Positions 50,854 through 58,710 of a stretch of 59,698 nt of DNA are shown one piece after another. Under the pieces are notes generated by a model. That model did no database searches, was not told the DNA's origin, and saw nothing but the letters and a program-made list of their open reading frames with translations. The position numbers were made by a program, and so were the translations under genes. Position 1 is the stretch's first letter. Each line of letters opens with the position of its first letter. Origin of the DNA: Sphingobium sp. C100 (GTDB taxonomy: Bacteria; Pseudomonadota; Alphaproteobacteria; Sphingomonadales; Sphingomonadaceae); the NCBI RefSeq assembly GCF_000508185.1, contig NZ_AYOY01000124.1, positions 1-59,698 on the forward strand. Reading direction: 5' to 3'.

Positions 50854-52068
50854 TTAATTCCCCTGCGGGCGCGCGGCCCAGCGAAGCGGTAGATGACGGA
50901 TAGCGGAGGTGATGCCCGGCGTGATGACGACTTCGAAGCCGGCTTCGACTTCGAAATCAGGGATGCGCGGCAGCCATTCCTCCAGCAATATGCGCAGTTC
51001 ATATTTGCCCAGAAACGAGCCGGGGCAGCGATGAATGCCATGTCCGAAAGTGGAATAGCCCCCGGTTGCCCGTTCGATGTCCACCTTGAGCGGATCTGGA
51101 TATTCCGCGGGATCGAAGGCATGGAGTATCTGCGGCAAGGTGATGAGGTCGCCGCCCTTGAGCTGTACCCCGTCGAGTTCATAATCATCCCGGATCAGCC
51201 GCGTGCTGACGCCGATCGGGAAGCGCCGGCAGAATTCCTCGACCGCGTCGGGTATCCGGTCCGGTTCGTCGCGCAGCAGGTGTCGCAATGCGACGTCCCC
51301 GGCGAGATAGTTCATCGTGAAGGACATGAGCGACAGCACCGTGTCCAGTCCGCCGATGATGAACGAGGTTCCCATATTGACCGCTTCGTCATTGGTGACG
51401 GGACGGCCGAACACTTCGCCCGCGGCAATCGCGCTCAGCAGGTCTTCACCCGGATTCTTGCGCCGTTCCTCGAAAAGCGGCGCCAGATATTCAGCGCAGC
51501 CGGCAAAGGCCGCCTGCTGATCCGCCAGCGATTCCGGGTGCAGCAGCATGTCCATGAATGTCACCAGCTTTTCCCGATCCTCTATCGGAAAATTCGCCAG
51601 CTTGAAGAAGACGGCGATCGGCAGTTCCTTGGCGAATTCCTCCCAGAAGTCGCACTGGCCGCGCGGTTCGATCCGGTCGATCAGTTCACGCGTGAAGGCG
51701 CGGATAAAAACGCCCAGCTTCTTCACCGCCGCCGGCGAAAAGATCTTGTTGACGAGGTGACGATATTGCAGGTGGTCGGGCGGGTCAGCGCCGACCGGGA
51801 TCAACTGCGATATCGCGAACTGCTTTGGCACCATCAACTGGCGCGAGGAAAAATGTTCATAGTCGGCGTAGATCGAACGGATCAAATCGCCGCGCGTAGC
51901 GATCCAGTGGCCACCATTGGCGGTAGTCCAGATGATGCCCGGCGACTGGTCGCGCAGAGCGAGCCAGGATTCGTCATGGCCTATTCCCGTTTGATCGGGA
52001 TTGTAGACGTTGAAGTCCACCACAGGATCGGAACTCATCGCGTCATTCGATGCGGATGCAAGGGTCAT
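50854..52068 (-). CDS. Cytochrome P450, P450cam (CYP101)-like, operon with ferredoxin
   Basis: 404 residues. The heme loop is FGHGIHRCPG, the I-helix motif GGLDTV, and ExxR is EFCR. IWTTANGGHWIATRGDLIRS and DYEHFSSRQ closely follow the P450cam sequence. It is a paralogue of the P450 at 9781-11007 and probably hydroxylates a compact ring compound. The ferredoxin encoded downstream is its likely electron donor. GAGG lies five bases before ATG 52068. A 16-base palindrome lies 29 bases upstream of the start codon and may be the operator of this six-gene operon. Confidence 0.95.
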   Translation of the reverse strand: MTLASASNDAMSSDPVVDFNVYNPDQTGIGHDESWLALRDQSPGIIWTTANGGHWIATRGDLIRSIYADYEHFSSRQLMVPKQFAISQLIPVGADPPDHLQYRHLVNKIFSPAAVKKLGVFIRAFTRELIDRIEPRGQCDFWEEFAKELPIAVFFKLANFPIEDREKLVTFMDMLLHPESLADQQAAFAGCAEYLAPLFEERRKNPGEDLLSAIAAGEVFGRPVTNDEAVNMGTSFIIGGLDTVLSLMSFTMNYLAGDVALRHLLRDEPDRIPDAVEEFCRRFPIGVSTRLIRDDYELDGVQLKGGDLITLPQILHAFDPAEYPDPLKVDIERATGGYSTFGHGIHRCPGSFLGKYELRILLEEWLPRIPDFEVEAGFEVVITPGITSAIRHLPLRWAARPQGN

Positions 52069-52096
52069 GACCGCCTCTCCCAAAAAATCAGATTAT

Positions 52097-52112
52097 GCTG
52101 CCTGCAGGCAGC
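52097..52112. promoter_or_regulatory. 16-base perfect palindrome upstream of the P450 operon
   Basis: GCTGCCTG followed directly by CAGGCAGC. On the minus strand it is followed by ATAATCTGATTTTTT, so it could act as the terminator of the Rieske gene or as an operator of the P450 promoter. The rest of this 179-base gap shows nothing recognisable. Confidence 0.45.
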
Positions 52113-52247
52113 GATATGCGGCGATCCATCGAAGGAAGCGCCCTGGACAAAGCCCAGATCCTATCTGTTCATACCGATGCGGCACCACGTTCCGGGTCGC
52201 CCCGGCGCGCGCCAGCATGATCCAATGAGAGCGTTCAAGTCCTGATC

Positions 52248-53585
52248 CTATTCCTGGAGATAGTCGTAGATGGCCCGATGCAGGTTGCTGATCGGCAATT
52301 CCTGCTTCGGGCTGGTGCGCGAACCTTCAAATCCGCGCGACTTCATGCCCTTCTGGACCGATTCCATATTGCCGAAATCCTGGCAGTAGACCTGGCCCCA
52401 ATCATCATGGTCGCGCCAATAGTCGAAAAATTGGCGTTCGAGCGGCGGTTCTCCGCCGGGGGCGTAGCGCTGCAACGCCCACATGTCGAAGAAGCAGGAT
52501 TCCGGGTTCACGCCGTCTGGGCGCACCCGGTAGCAGATTGCCGAGTCCGGGGTCATGAGCGTGACGAAGTTGGGAAAGACGTGCCAGTCGGTGCCTGCCG
52601 CGCCGACATGCTCGGCCGTCAGATTGGCCGGCCAGCCTGCGCCTGCCTCGAGCGCGGCGTCGCGCCAGAAGCCGACCATCGCGCCCAGCGCCTCGAAATA
52701 GGAGACGCCCGGATCGACTTCGGTCATCAGCCGCTTCGTCGCGGCCGGATGACGGTCACAGAACAGGCCCTTGAGGTCAGCCTCGAACTCCTCGACATAG
52801 CGCACGAGGCCAGGCCGGACATCATCGGTCGGCGGCAGATTGGTGCGGGCGGACGGCTGCCCGACCCCGCGCGAGGGGATGGCGGGCTGGTAAAACATTG
52901 CATGAGGGCCATGGACGACCGACAAAGTGGGATCATCCATGATCTGTAGCGCCTGGGGATGCGTGCCCTGAACATGATAGCCTTCATCAAAGGCCTCGAT
53001 CGCCACTTTCCAGTTCACGTTCATGCGCGCGCTCTTGTACCAGCGGTAACGCATATGTTCGAATTCGAACGGACCCAGCATTTCGCCAGCCTTGCCCAGA
53101 AACTCCGAGAGCGGCGCGGCGTCGAGATCCATGTTGACGAAGATGAAGCCGCCCCAGGTGTCGAGCTTCAGCGGCTTGAGGCCAAGATCGCACAGGTGGA
53201 GCTTGCCGCCCCAGTCTTCCAGATCCGGCACGCGGCGATTGGTGCCGTCCAGATTATATTGCCAGGCGTGGAAGCCACAGGTGAACTGGAGCGCGCGCCC
53301 CGCGACTTCATCGACCAGACGCCGCCCGCGATGCTGACAGACATTGTGGAAAGCGAGCAGCCGCCCCTCGTCGGACCGAACGATCAGAAAGGATTCTTCG
53401 GCGACATCGACGGTGACGAAGCTGCCGACCTTGGGCAGCTCCTCTTCGCGGCAGGCGATCTGCCAGACCTTTGCCCACATGCGGTCGGCTTCCAGCTTGG
53501 CAAAGGCGGGATCGAGATAGGCCGCCTTGGGAACCCAGTCGTCCCGCACCGGTGATTGCCCCACTGCGTCCTTATCGTCGATCAT
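52248..53585 (-). CDS. Rieske non-heme iron oxygenase, alpha subunit
   Basis: 445 residues. The Rieske cluster ligands are Cys83 and His85 (CQHRG) and Cys103 and His106 (CGFH). The mononuclear iron site is in NWKVAIEAFDEGYHVQGTH with His204 and His209 and an acidic bridge residue (Glu201, where many enzymes have Asp). The third iron ligand would be an Asp nearer the C terminus. It hydroxylates an aromatic or alicyclic ring with an external reductase. There is no beta-subunit gene next to it, so it is probably an alpha-only oxygenase. AGAGGA lies five bases before ATG 53585. It is divergent from the acyl-CoA ligase gene. Confidence 0.92.
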   Translation of the reverse strand: MIDDKDAVGQSPVRDDWVPKAAYLDPAFAKLEADRMWAKVWQIACREEELPKVGSFVTVDVAEESFLIVRSDEGRLLAFHNVCQHRGRRLVDEVAGRALQFTCGFHAWQYNLDGTNRRVPDLEDWGGKLHLCDLGLKPLKLDTWGGFIFVNMDLDAAPLSEFLGKAGEMLGPFEFEHMRYRWYKSARMNVNWKVAIEAFDEGYHVQGTHPQALQIMDDPTLSVVHGPHAMFYQPAIPSRGVGQPSARTNLPPTDDVRPGLVRYVEEFEADLKGLFCDRHPAATKRLMTEVDPGVSYFEALGAMVGFWRDAALEAGAGWPANLTAEHVGAAGTDWHVFPNFVTLMTPDSAICYRVRPDGVNPESCFFDMWALQRYAPGGEPPLERQFFDYWRDHDDWGQVYCQDFGNMESVQKGMKSRGFEGSRTSPKQELPISNLHRAIYDYLQE

Positions 53586-53843
53586 CTCGATCCTCTCTCG
53601 CCGGCCCGTGCGACAATCCCTCGCCGTTCGGACGAACATCCTTTGTTGATTGCCCTTATCTAGGCTGCCGGACGCTCCGCCTCAAATCCCGCTGGAACCT
53701 GCGGCGACATACCGCCACGGCGATAGGTATGGTCCGCCGGCCTGAAATTCCTCGGTCAAAGGCGTCAGGCAGGTGCCGCCCCCTTGCGTACGGCGACCCG
53801 TTTCAGGATGGAAACGCGATCAAAGTTAAAGCAGGGCGATTTC

Positions 53844-55487
53844 ATGACCAGCATATCCGGCACGCACTGGCTCGATTACGACATACGCGATCTCACGATG
53901 TCGAAGGTTCTCGCCAAGCAGGTGCGCGAGCGCCCCGACAAAATCTATATTCGTACCACCGGTGGCGAGACGATGACCTATGCCGAAACGGACGTGGCGA
54001 CCAACCGGATCGTCAACTGGCTTCGGTCCCATGGTGTTAGCGATGATACGCATGTCGCAGTGATGATGGAAAATAGCAGCGCCGGGCTGCTGACGATGAT
54101 CGCGCTCGCCAAGGCCGGGCTGGTAGGGGTGCCGATCAACGTCAATGCGCGCGGTCCCCAACTGACCCATTATCTCAATCTCTCCGACGCCAGCTGGATC
54201 GTCGCCGACGCGCCTTTTGCCGGCCAGATCGCGGAAATTGCCGGCGAGGTGCCGAAACTGGATACCGTCATCCTCTGGGGCGAGAGCGTGACGGTCCCCG
54301 GCGTGCGCCGGACGCTCGATCTGGCCGAATGGCGCAGCGGTTCGGCCGCGCCGTTCGAGAATGACTCGCGCCACTCCGACCTCGCCTTCATTCTCTTCAC
54401 CTCGGGCACGACGGGTTTGTCGAAAGGGGTGATGTTCAACCAGTCGCGCACCTTCCTGTGGGATGAAGGCGTGGTATCGGACCTCGATGTGGGCGGAGGC
54501 GACACCTATTTCGCGGTGACGCCCCTGTCCCATGCCAGCGGACTTTTTTCGGGCGCTTTCATGATGATGGCGGTGGGTGGCACGATCGCCATCGCGCCGC
54601 GTTTTTCGGCCAGCCGTTTCTGGGACGAAGCGCGCGCGACCGGCGCGACCTTCACCACGCTGCTGGGCGCCATGGTCGGTTTTCTGGAATCGGTGCCCCC
54701 TACCGATGGCGACGCCGACAATCCGATGCGGCTCATCAGCGCTGGTCCCTATCCCGCGACCTGGCAGAGTTTCGAGGAGCGGTTCGGGCTGAAGCTGGTC
54801 TCCGGCTATGGCCTGTCGGACCATAGTAGCTGCACCAAGCTGCCGATCGACGCGCCGCCGGAAAAGCGTGGTTCGGCCGGCAAGCCGATCGCCTCTTACG
54901 AGATGCTGATCGTCGATGAGGAAGACATGCCGGTTGCGCCCGGCGTCATTGGCGAATGCCTGTTGCGCGGCCGCTTTCCCTGGCGCGCGTCGATGGGCTA
55001 TTACAAACAGCCCGAGGCCGTGCTGGAAGCCCGGCGGAACGAATGGTTTCATACCGGCGATTCCGGCTATCTCGATGCGGACGGCTATTTCTGGTATGTC
55101 GGTCGCAAGAAGGATGCGATCCGCCGGCGCGGCGAAAATATCTCCTCCTTTGAGGTGGAGCAGTTTGTCGCCATGCATCCCGATGTCGAGCAGGTCGCCG
55201 CCTATCCTTTGGCCGCCGAACTGAGCGAGGACGAAGTTGCCGTCTCGATCGTCACCACATCCGCTGCGCTCGACGCACCGGGCCTGATCCGCTTCTGCAT
55301 CGAGAAGATGCCCGACTATATGGTCCCGCGCTTCGTCCACCTGACGGCGGAGCTGCCGCGCAATCTCAACCAGCGCGTCGAGAAGTTCAGATTGGTCCAG
55401 TGGTGCAACGAAAATCGCGCGGAGTTGTGGGACCGGGAGGAAGATCCCGCGCTGCGCCGCCGCGCCAGAGCAAAGCCGCCTGGCTGA
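53844..55487 (+). CDS. Acyl-CoA ligase (AMP-binding, CaiC-like)
   Basis: 547 residues, ANL superfamily. The P-loop is LFTSGTTGLSKG, the A5 motif SGYGLSDHS, and HTGDSGYLDADGYFWYVGRKKDAIRRRGENIS holds the hinge region (around residues 411-440). The C-terminal A10 motif is LPRNLNQRVEKFRL: the usual catalytic Lys is Arg511. A related Arg form occurs in some CaiC-like ligases, so activity is not ruled out. It would convert an acid to its CoA ester for the acyl-CoA dehydrogenases. AGGG lies seven bases before ATG 53844. The 258-base divergent gap with the Rieske gene holds no element I recognise. Confidence 0.9.
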   Translation: MTSISGTHWLDYDIRDLTMSKVLAKQVRERPDKIYIRTTGGETMTYAETDVATNRIVNWLRSHGVSDDTHVAVMMENSSAGLLTMIALAKAGLVGVPINVNARGPQLTHYLNLSDASWIVADAPFAGQIAEIAGEVPKLDTVILWGESVTVPGVRRTLDLAEWRSGSAAPFENDSRHSDLAFILFTSGTTGLSKGVMFNQSRTFLWDEGVVSDLDVGGGDTYFAVTPLSHASGLFSGAFMMMAVGGTIAIAPRFSASRFWDEARATGATFTTLLGAMVGFLESVPPTDGDADNPMRLISAGPYPATWQSFEERFGLKLVSGYGLSDHSSCTKLPIDAPPEKRGSAGKPIASYEMLIVDEEDMPVAPGVIGECLLRGRFPWRASMGYYKQPEAVLEARRNEWFHTGDSGYLDADGYFWYVGRKKDAIRRRGENISSFEVEQFVAMHPDVEQVAAYPLAAELSEDEVAVSIVTTSAALDAPGLIRFCIEKMPDYMVPRFVHLTAELPRNLNQRVEKFRLVQWCNENRAELWDREEDPALRRRARAKPPG

Positions 55488-55570
55488 TCCAGTCGCGCCA
55501 AAGTACCGGTAAGCGGGCGAAGATGCGCCATAAGGAGACCGCGGTGGCGATTGCCCCGCGGCCCTTCCCC

Positions 55571-55801
55571 TTATTCGATGATGGCGAGGACCGTGCCGAC
55601 TTCATAGGTCTCGCCAATCGCCTTGACCACGCGCAACGTGCCCGAAGCCGGAGATTCCACCTCCTGCGCCGACTTATCGCTTTCCAGCGTGTAGAGCGGC
55701 TGACCCTCAACCGCTTCGCCGCCATCGGCGACAAGCCATTCGGACAGGGTTCCTTCGGTCATCGAGAAACCGAGCTTGGGCAACAGGACTTCGACGGCCA
55801 T
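55571..55801 (-). CDS. Free-standing lipoyl (or biotinyl) carrier domain
   Basis: 76 residues, a complete biotinyl/lipoyl domain with nothing fused to it. The N-terminal VLLPKLGFSMTEGTLSEW is typical of dehydrogenase E2 lipoyl domains, and the modified Lys lies in LESDKSAQEVESPASG (ESDK). E2 proteins normally add a peripheral-binding and an acyltransferase domain, both absent. It could be a carrier for a decarboxylase or dehydrogenase complex, or an orphan. GGAG lies five bases before the ATG. The YciI-like gene lies 85 bases upstream on the same strand. Confidence 0.88.
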   Translation of the reverse strand: MAVEVLLPKLGFSMTEGTLSEWLVADGGEAVEGQPLYTLESDKSAQEVESPASGTLRVVKAIGETYEVGTVLAIIE

Positions 55802-55886
55802 ATCATCTCCGATGGGCTTGCTATATTCTGGGCCAACTATGCGAAGTTATGGACGTCGATCAAGGCTCTTTGGCCATGCTTATATG

Positions 55887-56192
55887 TTAGCTGGGCGCGA
55901 TCACCGATTGGCCGCCCAGGAAAGCAGGGCGCCAGCGGATGATTTCGACCCGCTCGAACAGGCCCGCCCGCGTAAAAGGGTCGGTGTTGGCGAATTCCTC
56001 GGCGGCTTCGCGGGAGTCGGTATCAAGCATGATCGCTCCACCGATGAAATGCTCGTCGGCATCGTCCCGAAGGCCGCCGCTGGCCACGAGCTGCGCCTGA
56101 TGGGCGCGCAGATGGGCATAATGGTCGGCGCGGTGCGCGTCGCGGACATGCGCATGTCCGGTCTTGTCAAACGTCAGAATCAGAAACGGCAT
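55887..56192 (-). CDS. YciI-like (YCII-domain) protein
   Basis: 101 residues, ferredoxin-like fold. The family residues are seen in HADHYAHLRAHQAQL-like helix 1 and the conserved DPF in ANTDPFTRAGLF. Members are small dimers, some acting as dehydratases or isomerases in aromatic degradation. The start at 56192 has AGG six bases upstream; an ATG five codons earlier has none. A copy of the GGGGCGATGCAT motif lies 17 bases upstream of its start. It is divergent from the second ACAD pair. Confidence 0.85.
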   Translation of the reverse strand: MPFLILTFDKTGHAHVRDAHRADHYAHLRAHQAQLVASGGLRDDADEHFIGGAIMLDTDSREAAEEFANTDPFTRAGLFERVEIIRWRPAFLGGQSVIAPS

Positions 56193-56208
56193 AAGCGACC
56201 TTTCCATT

Positions 56209-56220
56209 GGGGCGATGCAT
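56209..56220 (+). repeat. Leader motif GGGGCGATGCAT, copy 4
   Basis: GGGGCGATGCAT in the divergent region between the YciI-like gene and the second ACAD pair, 121 bases before the ACAD start codon. It matches the copy at 42278 exactly over 12 bases. Confidence 0.4.
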
Positions 56221-56329
56221 TCGTGCGAGCCGCGACTCCGCTGGCCATGTTCGCTATCCTAGCATACAGCCTAAACCGCAATATGAGAGTGCCGTAGCGC
56301 AGGAGCGCCAGCGGTATGGGGAATGACAG

Positions 56330-57529
56330 ATGGATTTGGCTTTTGGCGCGGAAGACCAGCAGTTCCGGGAAGAGATCCGGCAGTTTCTGACTGATAACCT
56401 GCCCGCCGACATTCAGCAGCGCCAGCGCGATACGCGGACGCTGGCGTCCAACACGCACGATCTGCAACGCTGGATGCAGATATTGGACGCACGCGGCTGG
56501 TCGGTCCCGCATTGGGAAACCGCTTATGGCGGCACCGATTGGAGCCCCTTGAAAAAGTTCATCTTCGAAGAGGAACTGCATCAGGCCGACGCACCCGAAT
56601 TTCACTGGCAGAGCACACATATGATCGGTCCGATCATCTACATGTTCGGGTCCGATGCGCAGAAGGCGCGCTATCTGCCGTCGATCCGGCGCGGCGACTA
56701 TCTGTGGTGCCAGGGTTTTTCGGAGCCGGGCGCCGGCTCCGACCTGGTGAGTCTCAAGACCATGGCGATCCGCGAAGGCGATCATTTTCGCGTTAACGGC
56801 CAGAAGATATGGACCAGCGCCGCCTTTGAATCCGAATGGGGATTTTTCCTCGTCAAGACCGACATGAATGTGAAGCCGCAGCGCGGCATATCCTTTTTGT
56901 TGATCGACATGGAAACGCCGGGCATCACCGTGCGGCGGATCGGCCAGATCAACGGCGAAGCCGAATTGTGCGAAGTATTCCTGGACGATGTGATGGTGCC
57001 GGCCGAAAATCTGGTGGGCGAGGCGGGCATGGGCTGGACCTATGCCAAGGCATTGCTCGATCATGAACGCACGGTCAGTTCCTTCATCCATTTCAACAAA
57101 CGCGAATTGCGACGCGCCAAGGAGATCGCCCAGGCCGAAACGGCGGGTGGGCGGCGCCTGATCGACGATCCGCAGACGCGGGCGCGGCTGGTGGCGCTCG
57201 ATGCGCAAGTGACGGCGCTGGAATGGTCGGTGTTGCGCGTGCTGGCCGACGAACCCAACCGCTATGGCGGGACAGCGGCAGCATCCACCCTGAAGATTAC
57301 CGGTTCGCGACTACAGCAGGCAATCACCGAATTGCAGGCGGACCTGCTGGGACCACGCGCGCTGCGCTATTATGATCCGGTGGACTGGAATGAGCCCGCG
57401 TCGCCGCTTTGGCCCCACCATGTCGCCGGCCGCACCAGCGCCGCGCTCATCTCGCGCGCGTCCACTATCTATGGTGGTTCTGAGCAGGTGCAGAAGAACA
57501 TCCTCGGCAAGATCGCCTTCGGTCTTTGA
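56330..57529 (+). CDS. Acyl-CoA dehydrogenase (second pair, longer subunit)
   Basis: 399 residues. CQGFSEPGAGSDL and QKIWTSAAFESEW line the flavin and substrate site, and STIYGGSEQVQKNILGK is the standard C-terminal segment. The N-terminal helical domain starts MDLAFGAEDQQFREE. GGGGAA lies six bases before the ATG. The shorter partner ACAD starts ten bases after its stop, so the two probably form an alpha2beta2 enzyme like the steroid side-chain ACADs. It oxidises an acyl-CoA, possibly one made by the CoA ligase at 53844. Confidence 0.93.
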   Translation: MDLAFGAEDQQFREEIRQFLTDNLPADIQQRQRDTRTLASNTHDLQRWMQILDARGWSVPHWETAYGGTDWSPLKKFIFEEELHQADAPEFHWQSTHMIGPIIYMFGSDAQKARYLPSIRRGDYLWCQGFSEPGAGSDLVSLKTMAIREGDHFRVNGQKIWTSAAFESEWGFFLVKTDMNVKPQRGISFLLIDMETPGITVRRIGQINGEAELCEVFLDDVMVPAENLVGEAGMGWTYAKALLDHERTVSSFIHFNKRELRRAKEIAQAETAGGRRLIDDPQTRARLVALDAQVTALEWSVLRVLADEPNRYGGTAAASTLKITGSRLQQAITELQADLLGPRALRYYDPVDWNEPASPLWPHHVAGRTSAALISRASTIYGGSEQVQKNILGKIAFGL

Positions 57530-57539
57530 AAGCATAGCC

Positions 57540-58676
57540 ATGAATTTCGATCTTACCGACGAGCAGACGATGATCTGCGACAGCGCCGAGCGGCTGATCC
57601 GCGAACTGGGCGCACTGGAACGGCGGCGCGAACGTATTGCGCGCGGCGAGGGTTTTGACCGGGATCTCTGGTCGCAATCTGCCGAACTGGGCTGGCTCGC
57701 GCTCTGCGTGCCCGAAGATGCGGGCGGGTTGGGCGGCAGCATCACCGACATCGCTCTGCTCATGATCGAACTGGGTCGTGGCATGGCGAGCGACCCGCTC
57801 ATATCGAGCGCCATACTATGTTCGACGCTGCTTGCGGGATCGGACTGGGAAGGCCGTGCGGATTGGATCGAGCAGATCATGTCGGGGAACGGCCGGCTGG
57901 CCTTCGCCAATCTCGAGCCGGGCGACCGCGCCGAATGGCCTGCCCCGCGTGCGACGACCTTAAAGGCGGAAGGAAATGGCTTCGTCCTGAATGGCGCCAA
58001 GCTGCTGGTGCAGGATGGCGAGGGAGCCGATGGCTATATCGTCACCGCCTCTATCCCCGGTGAGCAAAGCCAGGCGCTTCTGTTCGTGCCGGCCGATGCC
58101 GAGGGACTGATTCAGGATCATTACAGACTGATCGACGGGAGCCGCGCGGCCGACCTGCGTTTCGATCATGCGCCGATTTCGGGCGGGCAGGTGATCGGCA
58201 GGGGCGACGGGGTTGCGGCCTTGCTGGAAGACGCGATCGCCCGCGCGAGTGTCGCCACGCTGGCATCGGCGATCGGATCGATGGAGGCCTGCCTCGACAT
58301 TTGCAGCGACTATCTCAAGACTCGTCAGCAATTTGGCCAGCCTATCGGCAAATTCCAAGCGTTGCAGCATATGATGACCGACATGCTGGTGACGACGCAC
58401 AATGCGCGCTCCAATCTCTACCATCTGCTTTCGCGGATGGACGGCGACCGGGACGAACGCGCCGCCGCACTCGCATCGGCCAGACTGGCGATCGGCCAGG
58501 CGGGCCTGTCGGTAGGGCGCACCGGCGTCCAGCTACATGGCGGCTATGGCGTAACCGACGAATATGCCATCAGCCATCATTATCGCTACCTGATGGCCCT
58601 GGAGAAGCGCTTTGGCGATTCCCAGGCCTATGGCGCGATGCTCGCGGACCAATTATTCGGACCGATCGCGGCCTGA
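57540..58676 (+). CDS. Acyl-CoA dehydrogenase (second pair, shorter subunit)
   Basis: 378 residues, beginning MNFDLTDEQTMICDSAERL. SAELGWLALCVPEDAGGLGG lies in the N-terminal domain, and RQQFGQPIGKFQALQHMMTD with VQLHGGYGVTDEYAISHHY marks the C-terminal domain. The middle beta domain is poorly conserved, as expected for the partner subunit of a heteromeric ACAD. It resembles the shorter ACAD at 20097-21224 in length and layout, so the island holds two paralogous pairs, though in opposite gene order. The ribosome binding site is weak (GAAAG), in keeping with coupling to the upstream ACAD. Confidence 0.9.
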   Translation: MNFDLTDEQTMICDSAERLIRELGALERRRERIARGEGFDRDLWSQSAELGWLALCVPEDAGGLGGSITDIALLMIELGRGMASDPLISSAILCSTLLAGSDWEGRADWIEQIMSGNGRLAFANLEPGDRAEWPAPRATTLKAEGNGFVLNGAKLLVQDGEGADGYIVTASIPGEQSQALLFVPADAEGLIQDHYRLIDGSRAADLRFDHAPISGGQVIGRGDGVAALLEDAIARASVATLASAIGSMEACLDICSDYLKTRQQFGQPIGKFQALQHMMTDMLVTTHNARSNLYHLLSRMDGDRDERAAALASARLAIGQAGLSVGRTGVQLHGGYGVTDEYAISHHYRYLMALEKRFGDSQAYGAMLADQLFGPIAA

Positions 58677-58710
58677 ACCGCGGGGGCGCATGGCGTATAA
58701 GCCGGCCGGT

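Noticed and set aside
50522..51188. Upstream in-frame extension of the SDR gene through the ferredoxin region, giving a 539-codon frame
   Set aside because: The extension is antisense-like or out of frame with the real ferredoxin gene, whose four Cys ligands are clear. The SDR has its own GGAGG and ATG at 50510.
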